From Calothrix sp. 336/3 (GTDB lineage Bacteria > Cyanobacteriota > Cyanobacteriia > Cyanobacteriales > Nostocaceae), in assembly GCF_000734895.2 (NCBI RefSeq), contig NZ_CP011382.1:3698700-3762699 (forward strand): a stretch of 64,000 nt of DNA. Reading direction: 5' to 3'. The notes below the pieces were generated by a model. The model saw only the letters and a program-made list of their open reading frames with translations. It searched no databases and was not told the origin of the DNA. The position numbers were made by a program, and so were the translations under genes. This document shows, in pieces, positions 34,684 through 44,368 of the stretch (positions are counted from its first letter, which is position 1; every line of letters starts with the position of its first letter).

Positions 34684-36810
34684 CTAGGGACAACGAGGGT
34701 GAATTCCCCCCTGGGTACAAATATAAGCTAGTTGCTTGGTATCCAAATTTTTGACTTGACTAAAATCAACTCCTTTGATGATGGCTGACTGACTTCCTGT
34801 AGTCGGTGTTTGCACAAACTGATCTGTAGGATCTGCCTTGCCAGAAAAGAGCGTTGCTCCTTGAAAGTCTGCTCCTGCGAGGTTTGCTCCCTGCAAATCA
34901 GCATGACTCAAGTCAGCATTGCGAAAGTTGGCATTTTGTAAATTAGCATTTTGCAAATTAGCGTTGCTTAAACGAGCCGCACTCAGATTGGCATTACGGA
35001 GGTCAGTTCTGTCTAAATACGCACCAGATAAATCCGACCCTTGCCAGTCCGTATGGCTAAGGTTGGCAAAGGAAAGCCGGGTGCTACTGGCAATCACACG
35101 TCCTAAACGAGCAGCATACAAATCAGCATCTTGAAGTTTGGCTTCACTTAAGTCTGCTCCGGTGAGGCTGGCATTTTCTAAAATTGCATTGCGTAAATCA
35201 GCACGTATGAGTTGGGCACTACTGAGATTAACTCCTGTAAGTCGTGCGCTAGAGAGATTAGCTTTATTGAGAATGGCACGACTAAAATTAGCCCGACTCA
35301 TCAATACACGACTGAGATTTGCTTCAGTCAGATTGCTTTCTTGAAATTGGGCATTAGATAAATCACTAATCCAATCATCATAGGTATCCCAACGTCCATC
35401 TTCACCAATTCCTCGAAAACTAGCGCCTTTCAAGCTACCTTGGCTGAGATTTGCTCCCCTAAATTTGACTCCCCAAAGGTCGATTTTGTCAAGTATTAAC
35501 CCACTTTGGGCAAGGTTTATACGACTTAAGTCTATCCCTAGGGTTTGCCCACTGTAGACGGTAAGAATTTTGCTAATTGCTCGTTGATTGGCAGATAGGC
35601 GACTTTGCCGTAATTCCCGACCTGGTGATGTGGAGTTGGTATTATCTAGATCCCCCACTAATGAATGATTAGTCCGTTTGAGTTCGGGGATAGCACTCGT
35701 ACCTATATTTGCCAGGGCTTGTTGAATAGCATCAATTAGTATGGGGTTTGTTTCCCTGGTCAGTAAATTAACTAAGTATTTTGTTCCTTGGGGATATTTG
35801 AGAGTTCCCAGGGCTAAGATAGCGGTACGACGCTCCTCTATACTGGCTTTGGAATTGGGGCTGAGGCGTTGAGCAAAGGTGAGAAATTGTTGACTATATT
35901 TTTGTTCTTCTGCCAGACGGCTTTGTTGAGTTTGAATGTATATTTGCGTACCAATCAGGGCAGTTAAGACCCCTGCCATACTGAAAAGGGCGACTCCTAG
36001 AAGGGTGGTGCTAGGGTTTTGGCGCAATTTATCCCGCAAACTGACTTTGGGAGCGGGTTCTGGAGTCATGACAACGGAGGCGATCGCCGCTTCTTCGTCT
36101 GTGTTTTCCGTCCAGGGAATAGTTTCTTCTATTAATTCGCTTGGGTTAAAGGGTTGATTTGCATCTATGGTATAGGTGGCAGCCAATTGATCGTGGAGCG
36201 CACGACGTTTTTTTTGCCAGGGAAAACCCATGCTTTCACTCAACATAATTAACCCTGCGAGTCCAGTCAGGATGAGAATATTGGGAAAAACCGGACTATA
36301 ACGCCAGAGATAATAAGCTACTGCCACTGGTACTGTCCAGCGTCCAACACCTTCACGTACTGCGATCGCCCCAAAACCTGGTGCATTTCCTTGGGAATTG
36401 ACAACCTTAACCCCAAACCACCTTTTGGGCAAACTACTACCCCTAGTTGCTAACAAATACAACTGGCAAAAAGAGACAGTTATGGGTGCAAGGATAGCAA
36501 CTGTCCACAGAAAATTGGTGGGAAAAGCCACATTCCGCGTACCATAACTCACGGGTAAAGCCAAAGGACGAGCAACTTCTCTTTCTGTTGCAACTAATAA
36601 GGGGTTGAGGGGTACACGATTGAGATCCCGAAATGAGTTGGCATAAGCACCCATACTAAAAGGTATTAAACCACTGGCAACCACCAATGTCATTTCTGTT
36701 GTCCAAGCGGCAAAACGCCTCATATTTAATGACAGAGAGGGAGACTTCCCTGATTGGGGAAACTCATTGGAACTTTGCTGTTTACTTCTCCTCACGGTTG
36801 GGGTTGCCAT
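34684..36810 (-). CDS. RDD-domain protein with pentapeptide repeats
   Basis: This 708-residue membrane protein joins two modules. Residues 30-205 form an RDD-type membrane domain with four or so helices (RRFAAWTTEMTLVVASGL, PKRWFGVKVV, RRALHDQLAATY). A single membrane helix (about 270-292) follows. The C-terminal half (about 430-680) is a long run of A(D/N)LxxA-type pentapeptide repeats predicted to form a right-handed quadrilateral beta-helix. A helical middle segment (295-375) resembles a HEAT-like spacer. Function is unknown; such proteins may anchor or scaffold at the membrane. The next gene upstream is a small two-helix membrane protein in the same direction. Confidence 0.82.
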   Translation of the reverse strand: MATPTVRRSKQQSSNEFPQSGKSPSLSLNMRRFAAWTTEMTLVVASGLIPFSMGAYANSFRDLNRVPLNPLLVATEREVARPLALPVSYGTRNVAFPTNFLWTVAILAPITVSFCQLYLLATRGSSLPKRWFGVKVVNSQGNAPGFGAIAVREGVGRWTVPVAVAYYLWRYSPVFPNILILTGLAGLIMLSESMGFPWQKKRRALHDQLAATYTIDANQPFNPSELIEETIPWTENTDEEAAIASVVMTPEPAPKVSLRDKLRQNPSTTLLGVALFSMAGVLTALIGTQIYIQTQQSRLAEEQKYSQQFLTFAQRLSPNSKASIEERRTAILALGTLKYPQGTKYLVNLLTRETNPILIDAIQQALANIGTSAIPELKRTNHSLVGDLDNTNSTSPGRELRQSRLSANQRAISKILTVYSGQTLGIDLSRINLAQSGLILDKIDLWGVKFRGANLSQGSLKGASFRGIGEDGRWDTYDDWISDLSNAQFQESNLTEANLSRVLMSRANFSRAILNKANLSSARLTGVNLSSAQLIRADLRNAILENASLTGADLSEAKLQDADLYAARLGRVIASSTRLSFANLSHTDWQGSDLSGAYLDRTDLRNANLSAARLSNANLQNANLQNANFRNADLSHADLQGANLAGADFQGATLFSGKADPTDQFVQTPTTGSQSAIIKGVDFSQVKNLDTKQLAYICTQGGIHPRCP

Positions 36811-36867
36811 TACTTAAATTCCCTATAATTCTAATGTTTTTGCCGTTCTCTACTTGATGGGAGTCTA

Positions 36868-37206
36868 TTAAACCTTGCCATTCCAGCTGTTAGAGATGAA
36901 GAATTTGTACCCAAAGTACACTAGTCCTGCCAGGATTGCCAAACTAATCGCTGATGCGACTAATTTCAGTACCGCTTGGAGTATAGCAAGGGTAATCAGG
37001 ATGGCGATCGCCCCCGATACTAACTTTCCTATGGTTGATAATTGGTTAAATTTGCTCAAAATCCCTGAGAATAAACTATTTCTCTGGACAGCATCAGGAA
37101 ATTTAAATTTTTCCGTTTGTTTTTGAACTACCTCAAAGGAGTTATTAATTTTTGTTTCTAGCTCTTGCAAACGACGCTGTAAATCTTCTTCTGATTGCGG
37201 GTTCAT
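36868..37206 (-). CDS. Small membrane protein, unknown
   Basis: This 112-residue protein has an N-terminal charged helix with coiled-coil character (SEEDLQRRLQELETKINNSFEVVQKQ) and then two membrane helices (about 58-78 and 82-103). ATG 37206 has GAGG about 10 bp upstream. The gene ends 58 bp before the RDD-pentapeptide gene in the same direction, and the two may be co-expressed. No family is recognised. Confidence 0.65.
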   Translation of the reverse strand: MNPQSEEDLQRRLQELETKINNSFEVVQKQTEKFKFPDAVQRNSLFSGILSKFNQLSTIGKLVSGAIAILITLAILQAVLKLVASAISLAILAGLVYFGYKFFISNSWNGKV

Positions 37207-37863
37207 AACTTTTTACCTCGTATCCAATAATTTTTCTGTAATTTAACAAAGAAACTTGCTGTTACACAAAATCACTACACAGAATTTGAATTTTCTCTGA
37301 TATTCCCAGGCAAACCTATAATTTAAAGAATAGGGACGAAACTCTCAACTGGTGAAATTTACCATCAATCACTAATACTGAATTGCTAATGGTAATAAAA
37401 TAAAGAAAAGCCATAGATAACAAGAAAAACCTTTTTCATTTATCCTGCTGTGGGCAGTTCATCACAGTTATTAATTGTTTCACCCTGATTGTCCGTTTTT
37501 TCTTGTTCCTCAATCTCAGTTGAGTGCAGAAATTCAATAGTTGTATATTTAAGTATTCTCACCAACTATTGCATAACAGTCATTTGCAACTAAGTCTTTT
37601 TATCTTGTCCAGTCGTTGAAACATTCTGCCATTTTCTGTCAATCGCTCATTAAACAACCACTATAGGCAACCGCAGCCCAAAAATTCTCCTCTCTACCTC
37701 TTTATTGTTAATCACAAATTCTTCATATTAATGCGGAAATTTTTATTGAATATTTTATACCGATATTCTGGCACCGAAAGGAACAATCATTTGCTAGAAG
37801 CGTCTATAAAATTAAAATATGTGTATCAATATAACTCTTGAAAGGCTCAGGAGTATTAATAAT
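37207..37863. other. Intergenic region, no feature seen
   Basis: A 657-bp AT-rich spacer between the divergent genes at 37206 and 37864. I see no supported gene, long hairpin or repeat; promoters for both sides are expected here. Confidence 0.5.
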
Positions 37864-38307
37864 ATGATGAAGATACAAAGTTTATGGAAAATTCTCCCCA
37901 CTACCCTAATTATTAGTCTTGGCTTTTCCTCCACCCAAGCTGTAAATGCACAAATGGTAGAGATTAGCGCTAATTTTCAGCCAGATCCTATGGTGATGAG
38001 TGGTAGGTCTGGAGGTAATCAAACTAGTAACTGTGGTAACATTTCTTCCCAACCTAGCCAGATAATTGAGGTCAAAGAGTCTTTACCTTACCTGCGTGTT
38101 ACTCTTCAAGGTTCACAGCAATCAACCCTACTGATTGACGGTCCGGGAGGTCGTTTCTGCGTCATGCCTGACAACTATTCAGGGAAAAAACCAGAAATCT
38201 CTGGGTTCTGGCAAGCAGGACGTTACAGATTTTATATTGGAGAACTTTCCTCTGGACAGTCTGACTACACATTATTTATTTCCCAGCAGAAATCACCAGT
38301 CAAGTGA
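37864..38307 (+). CDS. Secreted protein of unknown function
   Basis: This protein of about 147 residues has a signal peptide ending near VNAQ (about residue 30). ATG 37864 is chosen over 37819 because CAGGAG lies 10 bp upstream and the signal peptide starts there. The mature part has two Cys residues (SNCGNIS and GRFCVMP) that could form a disulfide, and short beta-strand motifs (YLRVTLQGSQQSTLLIDGPGG, GRYRFYIGE). It resembles small periplasmic beta-sandwich proteins; function is not known. Confidence 0.7.
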   Translation: MMKIQSLWKILPTTLIISLGFSSTQAVNAQMVEISANFQPDPMVMSGRSGGNQTSNCGNISSQPSQIIEVKESLPYLRVTLQGSQQSTLLIDGPGGRFCVMPDNYSGKKPEISGFWQAGRYRFYIGELSSGQSDYTLFISQQKSPVK

Positions 38308-38403
38308 CCAGAGAGAATAATTTTTTCATAATTTCTCAGAACTCAGCTAGGAAGTAGAGAGTATGTACTTTCTAGCTGTACTTTATAGTTTGTTAAATTT
38401 CTG

Positions 38404-38712
38404 CTACTTCATCGAAACAGCATCCACATCCACGGTTTCCTCGCTAGCAGACACAGTTTCCTTCGGTTCATTTTCGTCAACCGAACCCTTGCGAGCTTTA
38501 AAACCTGCAATCACCACCTGGGATACTTCCGTGACAAGTAATGTTAAAAGAAATACATCATCTAGTTGACCAACGATGGGCAAAAAGTCAGGAGAAATGT
38601 CAATTGGGCTGACTAAATATAATAAAGTGCCGATGATTACCCACCAGCGATACTTCGGGTTGCGTAGTAAATCACGATACCAAGTGTATACAGATTGAAT
38701 AGAAAATTTCAT
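38404..38712 (-). CDS. YkvA-type DUF1232 membrane protein
   Basis: This 102-residue protein matches the DUF1232/YkvA family, with the motif LVSPIDISPDFLPIVGQLDD at residues 33-52. Two hydrophobic stretches flank it, followed by an acidic, Ser/Glu-rich tail (75-102). The family is widespread and membrane-associated, with no proven activity. It is convergent with the secreted-protein gene, with 96 bp between them. Confidence 0.85.
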   Translation of the reverse strand: MKFSIQSVYTWYRDLLRNPKYRWWVIIGTLLYLVSPIDISPDFLPIVGQLDDVFLLTLLVTEVSQVVIAGFKARKGSVDENEPKETVSASEETVDVDAVSMK

Positions 38713-38920
38713 GACCTTATCCTCAAATTACCTTCAATTTTGGCAAATAATGTCCTAAACTTCCTGTGGGAATAACCGTCCCCATGGAGGCTAAATTCCT
38801 AAAGATAACTGTTTGTCAATAGCTGGTGATACTTAACACGAGTATCCTATTTGTGCATTAATCTTTAGAATAAAAAAGCCTGGGGATATTTGGTTGAGGA
38901 ATGAACGGAGGAATCACATA

Positions 38921-39694
38921 GTGGATATTTTAGATTTAATTCAAAAGGGTGGACCGGCAATGTATCCATTGCTTGCCCTTTCTGTGTTGTCTCTCAGTGT
39001 AATTTTTGAACGTCTTTGGTTTTGGTTACGTTTTTTAAACCAAGAGCGGGAAATTGTCGATCGCGTCTTAGATGCAGCGCGGGAAGATTGGACAATAGCT
39101 AGAGATATTGCCCAGAGAGCAACAGATTTACCGATTGGTAGGTTTCTTTATGCTCCTTTAAAATTACCCAGAAGTGATGCAGAGACTTTTCGTCTTGCCC
39201 TCGAAGCATCAGCAGAAGACGAAATTGCTGGGATGCGTAGGGGTGAGAAGCTATTAGAAGCAGTGATTGCCATGGCTCCACTGTTAGGATTATTGGGTAC
39301 GGTGTTGGGTTTGATTACTTCCCTACGCTCCATTAAGCTCGGAGATTTGGGAACGGAAGCAGCAGCAGGGGTGACAACGGGGATTGGGGAGTCTCTAATT
39401 ACCACAGCGACAGGGTTAATTGTGGCATTGGTTAGTTTAGCCTTTTATCGTCTGTTTCAGGGTTTTGTGGTGAACCAAGTTAAAATATTTCGCCAAGCAG
39501 GTAACAATATGGAGTTACTCTACCGTCAATCACCACCTAATCTCAGCAGCAATGTCGTGGGAGAAATTCAACCTCAGGTGATTTTGCAGGATAGGTACGA
39601 AGATTTTAGTTCTACACGTAAACGAGAACGCAATCAATCTCCAGACACCTCGGAACCACCGACTGAACCACCGACTGCACCCAAGAATAGTTAA
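38921..39694 (+). CDS. exbB: ExbB/TolQ-type proton channel protein
   Basis: This protein of about 257 residues belongs to the MotA/TolQ/ExbB family and uses proton-motive force for outer-membrane energy transfer. GTG 38921 is preferred: GGAGG at 38907-38911 lies 9 bp upstream, while the TTG at 38894 lacks a site. Three membrane helices are visible, with the conserved AAAPLLGLLGTVLGLI-type and TATGLIVALVSL segments. The C-terminal tail is charged and Pro-rich. It is followed 41 bp downstream by exbD, forming the motor pair; no TonB gene is nearby. Confidence 0.92.
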   Translation: MDILDLIQKGGPAMYPLLALSVLSLSVIFERLWFWLRFLNQEREIVDRVLDAAREDWTIARDIAQRATDLPIGRFLYAPLKLPRSDAETFRLALEASAEDEIAGMRRGEKLLEAVIAMAPLLGLLGTVLGLITSLRSIKLGDLGTEAAAGVTTGIGESLITTATGLIVALVSLAFYRLFQGFVVNQVKIFRQAGNNMELLYRQSPPNLSSNVVGEIQPQVILQDRYEDFSSTRKRERNQSPDTSEPPTEPPTAPKNS

Positions 39695-39735
39695 AAGTTC
39701 AGAATCATTGCTGAAAACAATTGGTGAAGTGAAAG

Positions 39736-40344
39736 ATGAAAATTAATCTCCATACTCCTGTGGAAGAAGCACAGGTGCAAATTATTCCTTTAATAGACGT
39801 TATTTTCTGTATTTTGACCTTCTTTCTGTTAGCTGCTTTGCAATTTACTCGACAACAAGCAATCAATATCGATTTACCGAAAGCTACTTCTGGAACTGCG
39901 ACTGTCACGAGTAATCAAGGGAATCGGCAGATTTTACCTGTAACTATTGATGCTGTGGGACAAACTTACGTTGAGAAACAACCTGTTCAAAAGGAACAAC
40001 TCACAGAGATTTTAAAGAAATATTTGCAAGAGAATCCCCAGGGAGTTCTAGTACTGAATGCTTCCCGTTCTGCTACCTATAATGATGTGGTGGAATTGTT
40101 AGATATACTGCGACAAGTGGGTGGCGATCGCGTCTCTTTAGGGATTATTCCTGGTTCGAGTCAATCGACAAATTCCAGTTTTCCCACAACAGTACCTGCT
40201 ATTCCTAGTGGTACGACATTACCAAATGTTCCGAATAATATTAATCCCAATTTACAGTCAGTACCGGGGCAAGGTGTAAACTCAACTAACCCTGTCACTG
40301 CACCAGTAGTGCCTAGTAACAATAATTCTACCCCTCAAAGGTAA
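39736..40344 (+). CDS. exbD: ExbD/TolR-type energy-transfer protein
   Basis: This 202-residue ExbD/TolR family protein has one membrane helix near residues 16-38. The conserved proton-carrying Asp is D21 in PLIDVIF. The periplasmic domain (45-130) has the NASRSATYNDVVELLDIL pattern of the family. A C-terminal extension of about 65 residues is rich in Pro, Asn and Ser (SSFPTTVPAIPS...NNNSTPQR), which is longer than typical ExbD. It forms the motor with ExbB. The TonB-like partner and transporter served are not in the window. Confidence 0.92.
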   Translation: MKINLHTPVEEAQVQIIPLIDVIFCILTFFLLAALQFTRQQAINIDLPKATSGTATVTSNQGNRQILPVTIDAVGQTYVEKQPVQKEQLTEILKKYLQENPQGVLVLNASRSATYNDVVELLDILRQVGGDRVSLGIIPGSSQSTNSSFPTTVPAIPSGTTLPNVPNNINPNLQSVPGQGVNSTNPVTAPVVPSNNNSTPQR

Positions 40345-40357
40345 TAGGTCATTGGGC

Positions 40358-40383
40358 GATGGGTAATGTTCTGATTACCCATC
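40358..40383. terminator. Hairpin between convergent exbD and thf1
   Basis: GATGGGTAAT (40358-40367) pairs perfectly with ATTACCCATC (40374-40383), a 10-bp stem with a 6-nt loop. It sits between two convergent genes and could end transcription from both sides, although the T-runs are weak. Confidence 0.6.
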
Positions 40384-40416
40384 ATTGGCTTTCAAAGCAA
40401 GACTAAAACCATTGAT

Positions 40417-41124
40417 TTATTCCTGGGATGCAGGTGGGTTAGCTGTGGCATTTGCTTGTTGTTGACGTTGCTCACGTTTTTTGCGATCTGCTGCCAACAT
40501 ATCCGCCATTACTACCATTGCTTGGCTCATTTTATCTAAATTGGAACGATATAATTCTAAGTCCTTGTTTAATTTATCGTCAGATATATTTAAACCTGTA
40601 GCAATAGTTTTGAGTGCTTCATTGAGTTTCTTTTCATCCTTGACTAGTTCCCCATCTGCGAATTCTAGTAAGGTGAATAAACCGATAGCAAATAGCCGAC
40701 TATATTTAAACTTAGGATTACCGGCGATCGCCTGCAATTGTGCCTGAAAATCGGCATCTCTATCTAAAGAATTTTTTTGGCTTAACCAGGCAATCAAATC
40801 ATTCCCAGATAAGCTTTGGGCTATTTCTTGCAGCTTGTGAGCATCCTGCTGGAATCTTTGGGGATCGTCCTCCGTTGCCCGTAGTAAAGCATTAAAGATT
40901 GACTCTTTATCGGTTTCTGGCTCATACCCTTGCATGAAACGGTTAAATGCTGTGTAAACGCCCAAACCATAAATGGGATTGTAGCTAAAATCAACATTCA
41001 CCGATAGTAGGTGCATTTCCACCATCAACTCTTCCACTACCCGACGGTAAATAGTGTTGATGGGACGGGTGTGTAGGGTATAGAAAGTTCGTTTTGTATC
41101 AGAGACTGTACGGACGTTATTCAC
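40417..41124 (-). CDS. thf1: Thf1/Psb29 photosystem II biogenesis protein
   Basis: This 235-residue protein is Thf1 (Psb29), which is needed for photosystem II assembly or repair and in plants for thylakoid formation. It begins MNNVRTVSDTKRTFYTLHTRPIN (GTG start, as in relatives) and contains the helical bundle typical of the family, with a low-complexity Gln/Ala tail (QQQANATANPPA). It is divergent from the CpcT-like gene 188 bp away, so the two photosynthesis genes may share regulation. No transit or signal peptide is seen, as expected for a cytosolic or stromal-side protein. Confidence 0.95.
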   Translation of the reverse strand: MNNVRTVSDTKRTFYTLHTRPINTIYRRVVEELMVEMHLLSVNVDFSYNPIYGLGVYTAFNRFMQGYEPETDKESIFNALLRATEDDPQRFQQDAHKLQEIAQSLSGNDLIAWLSQKNSLDRDADFQAQLQAIAGNPKFKYSRLFAIGLFTLLEFADGELVKDEKKLNEALKTIATGLNISDDKLNKDLELYRSNLDKMSQAMVVMADMLAADRKKREQRQQQANATANPPASQE

Positions 41125-41312
41125 AAAAATTATCAGATTTTAGGGCGACGTATGTTTATTTTCGCGCTTACAGGGACGTTTGCCAAGTTGGGCTAACCGT
41201 CTCTAGAAACACAAGCATGAATACAATCACTATAGAGAAAATATTTCCAGGATTTACACCCTGAGAATATTCCTAAAATTTCCCAAATGTTCTCTAACTC
41301 TTGTAATTACTA

Positions 41313-41915
41313 ATGATCATATCCCCAGAATTACTCTCTCTAGGAAGCTATCTCGCTGGTGAGTTTGATAACCGTGAGCAGGCGATCGCCGAACCTGCAT
41401 GGTATGTACATTTACGTTTATGGCAAAGACCAATAAATTTATTTCCAGAAGATAGTCTTACCCTCTTTGCAGAACAAGCCAGCGTTGTGCAAATTAATCA
41501 GCCCTATCGTCAACGGATTATGCGTTTAAGAGATTATCAAGACGGCTCTTTACAAGTACAGTATTATATGCTAAAAAACCCTGATGACTGGCGTGGTGCA
41601 GGGCAAAACCCTGGAATATTAAACTATTTAACAGCAGAAGCAATAGAGTTATTACCGGGTTGTGTACTGCAAGTCAGTTCTCACACCCTTGACCATGGGT
41701 ATAAGTTTACTGCAACTCAACCGACTAACACCCAATGCTGTTTTCAATATGCGGGTCAGACAATCCAAGTGGCTTTAGGCTTCATTGTTACACCCCAGGA
41801 ACTTTTCACTTACGATAAAGGCATAGACAGGGAGACAGGTAAAGCTACTTGGGGAGCAATACTCGGTCCCTATCGTTACAGTAAGCGAGAAAATTACTTC
41901 GCACGGGCTAATTAG
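41313..41915 (+). CDS. cpcT: CpcT/CpeT-type phycobilin lyase
   Basis: This 200-residue protein matches the CpcT/CpeT lyase family, which attaches phycobilin to Cys-155 of beta phycocyanin. Family motifs include ARGEFDNREQA-like (GEFDNREQAIAEPAWYVH), RIMRLRDYQDGSL and PGCVLQV, with conserved Tyr and Trp residues. CpeT paralogues serve phycoerythrin and can look alike, so the symbol is a best guess. It is divergent from thf1 and followed by a convergent STAS gene. Confidence 0.82.
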   Translation: MIISPELLSLGSYLAGEFDNREQAIAEPAWYVHLRLWQRPINLFPEDSLTLFAEQASVVQINQPYRQRIMRLRDYQDGSLQVQYYMLKNPDDWRGAGQNPGILNYLTAEAIELLPGCVLQVSSHTLDHGYKFTATQPTNTQCCFQYAGQTIQVALGFIVTPQELFTYDKGIDRETGKATWGAILGPYRYSKRENYFARAN

Positions 41916-41931
41916 TCACGGTTATTTGATT

Positions 41932-42300
41932 TTAACTGGCAATACTGCGAGGAACCCCAGCTAATGCTTCTTCTTCTGTCTCAAAAATTTCAAATACTGT
42001 ATCCATCATCGTGACTTCAAACACTAACTTTGCCTCTGGATGGACGTTACAGATACGAAAACTACCATTAACTTTATCCGCATCACGCATCCCTGCGACT
42101 AATGAAGTTAATCCAGAACTGTCAATAAAGTTGACTTGACCCAAATTAACGACTACATGACGACTGAATTTGGAGATGCATTCTTGTAATTTCAAACGGA
42201 ACTGCCAAGCGGTGGTGATATCTAAGCGTCCTGATGGAGTCAAAAGAATCACGGTATTGCCATCGTTGGTTGTGCAAGTTTTTTGCTCGATGTGGATCAC
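41932..42300 (-). CDS. STAS-domain anti-sigma antagonist-like protein
   Basis: This 122-residue single STAS domain protein (GTG start) fits the SpoIIAA/RsbV anti-sigma-factor antagonist family. S61-S62 in NFIDSSGLTSL are the candidate phosphorylation sites that switch partner binding. The rest follows the STAS beta-alpha pattern (VILLTPSGRLDITTAW). No anti-sigma kinase or PP2C phosphatase gene is adjacent, so its partners lie elsewhere; cyanobacteria have many such modules for stress and motility signalling. Confidence 0.88.
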   Translation of the reverse strand: MIHIEQKTCTTNDGNTVILLTPSGRLDITTAWQFRLKLQECISKFSRHVVVNLGQVNFIDSSGLTSLVAGMRDADKVNGSFRICNVHPEAKLVFEVTMMDTVFEIFETEEEALAGVPRSIAS

Positions 42301-42534
42301 GACCCTTCCCCTTGTGGTTGTTTGGACTACGTAAGTTAGACTAAAAGGCTTACTTTTCAGACAATCCTATGATTCCCAAATTCATGTATAAAATCAGTAT
42401 GCTTTGGGGAATTTTATTTCTTACTAGCGACTAGAATCAATTTTCTAGGTAAATAGTAATTATCAAAGGATACATTTGCAGATGCCGATGTGTCAGTAAA
42501 CCTAGTAGTCTATTTTACATATTTTTCCTAGATT

Positions 42535-43572
42535 TTAAGGTGTCCAATTAATCCAATCTTGGGGTTTGAGGAAGGTTTCGTACAACTCAGCTTCTGGGGT
42601 ATTGGGTTCTGGTTGATAGCCGTATTCCCAGCGTACTAGAGGTGGTAAGGACATCAGGATTGATTCTGTGCGTCCGTTGGTTTGCAGTCCAAAAATCGTA
42701 CCTCTGTCGTATACGAGGTTAAATTCTACATAACGTCCACGACGGTAAAGTTGGAAATTGCGTTGGCGATCGCCATATTCTATTCCATGACGTTTTTGAG
42801 CGATGGGTACGTATGCTGGTAAAAAGGCATGACCACAATCTTGAATAAAAGCAAATAACTCTTCCCAGTTGCGATCGCCAACATTGCCTAATTTCTGGCT
42901 GTAGGTTGCGGCTGGACTATCGGTAGCAGAACCACGATACAACGCTCCACGCCCATCTTGATAGTCAAAGAATAAACCACCGACTCCACGGGTCTCATCC
43001 CGATGTTTCAAATAAAAATACTCATCACACCAGCGTTTGAAAACTGAATAATACTCAGGATGGTGCTTGTCACAGGCATTTTTAAAAGTTTGATGGAAAT
43101 GTTGCGCATCTTCAGCGAAGGGGTAATAGGGCGTTAAATCAGCACCACCTCCAAACCACCAAACTGGACCTGCCTCAAAATAACGATAGTTTAAATGTAC
43201 TGTTGGAACATAGGGATTACGGGGGTGTAACACCATGGATGTACCAGTAGCATAGAATTTATGACCTGCGGCTTCTGGACGTTGGGCGAGAATGGAAGGA
43301 GGAAGATGGGAACCCCAAACTTCAGAAAAGTTTACACCTGCCTGCTCAAAAACAGCTCCGTCGCGTAAAACACGCGATCGCCCACCACCACCTTCTGGAC
43401 GTTCCCAAGCATCTTCCTGAAAATCTGCGACACCATCTACTTGCGCCAAAGTCTGAGTTATCTCATCTTGCAACTGTTTCATAAACTGGCTGACTCTGGT
43501 TTTCGCGTCAGCAGGTGGTAAAGATGCAGATGCTTCTGTCGAAATGGTAGGGCTTTGGGAATTGGTCAACAT
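42535..43572 (-). CDS. hemF: Oxygen-dependent coproporphyrinogen III oxidase
   Basis: This 345-residue HemF catalyses the aerobic decarboxylation of coproporphyrinogen III to protoporphyrinogen IX, used for heme and chlorophyll. The family signature region with [22 protein letters not shown] and [17 protein letters not shown] is clear, as are FFDYQDGRG and [14 protein letters not shown]. The N-terminal 30 residues are low-complexity, as is common in cyanobacterial HemF. ATG 43572 fits. It stands as a single gene. Confidence 0.97.
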   Translation of the reverse strand: MLTNSQSPTISTEASASLPPADAKTRVSQFMKQLQDEITQTLAQVDGVADFQEDAWERPEGGGGRSRVLRDGAVFEQAGVNFSEVWGSHLPPSILAQRPEAAGHKFYATGTSMVLHPRNPYVPTVHLNYRYFEAGPVWWFGGGADLTPYYPFAEDAQHFHQTFKNACDKHHPEYYSVFKRWCDEYFYLKHRDETRGVGGLFFDYQDGRGALYRGSATDSPAATYSQKLGNVGDRNWEELFAFIQDCGHAFLPAYVPIAQKRHGIEYGDRQRNFQLYRRGRYVEFNLVYDRGTIFGLQTNGRTESILMSLPPLVRWEYGYQPEPNTPEAELYETFLKPQDWINWTP

Positions 43573-44368
43573 AAATTCAATAACCTAAATAACAGTTTCC
43601 AAAAAGCAAGAATTTGTTAACAGAAGATGCAGCACAACAACAGCCATGATTACGGCTTCGATTGACTACCTTGCTTACTTCCTCAAAGGTCAAACACTGA
43701 CGCATTCACCAGTTATGACTTAAGGTTATATTCTCCCTCAAATGCGTATAGGCTTGTATACTACTTGATATTTTTTTAAATTTCTTATGTAAATATTCTG
43801 GTACTAGTTGATGAATTGTGTCCAAATATCTGCTATAGGCATAAATCTAGATTCCATCTAAATGTAAAGATTCCTAAACATTTACATACCTACACAAACT
43901 TTTACCGATGCTCCTTTTTCCTTGGTACTCCCCTAAAATCAAATGCAAGATTTCACCCTAGGAGTAATTTTGTACAGAGGTATGAAGATATTTAGACCAG
44001 AGATTGATTAGTATATCTATGAAAATACAATGACTTTGATAGGATTTTGACTACAGTCAAGGCTGAAAAGTCCTTGGTTGTTTACAGATTTATATTTTAC
44101 TTTAGCAACTCAGGGTAAATCCTAATCCTTGTCTGTTGCCAAAGTTACGGTTTGTTAAATAATTTTAGTCATTTTCTCCAATCGGGGTGGAGAATTTTGC
44201 AAATTATAGCTATGAGGAATTTTGAAAGATGAAATCAAAGGAAACAGCAGATAAAACACCATATATCCGCCTAATTCCTTTCGAGACTTCAGAATTTTAG
44301 TCTGAAAATAGCAGTTATCGAATCAAGTACTTTTACTTAAAAGTATGTAGTGAGGAGGACGATTGAAA
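43573..44368. other. Intergenic region upstream of the SRPBCC gene
   Basis: A 796-bp spacer without a supported gene. Small inverted repeats occur, including TACTTTT/AAAAGTA at 44328-44345 just before the ribosome-binding site of the next gene, and TTCAGA/TCTGAA near 44288-44306. No RNA gene is recognised. Confidence 0.5.
44328..44345 (+). promoter_or_regulatory. Leader hairpin before the SRPBCC gene
   Basis: TACTTTT (44328-44334) and AAAAGTA (44339-44345) form a perfect 7-bp stem around ACTT. It ends 6 bp before GAGGAGG (44352-44358), the likely ribosome-binding site, and could affect translation. Confidence 0.4.
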
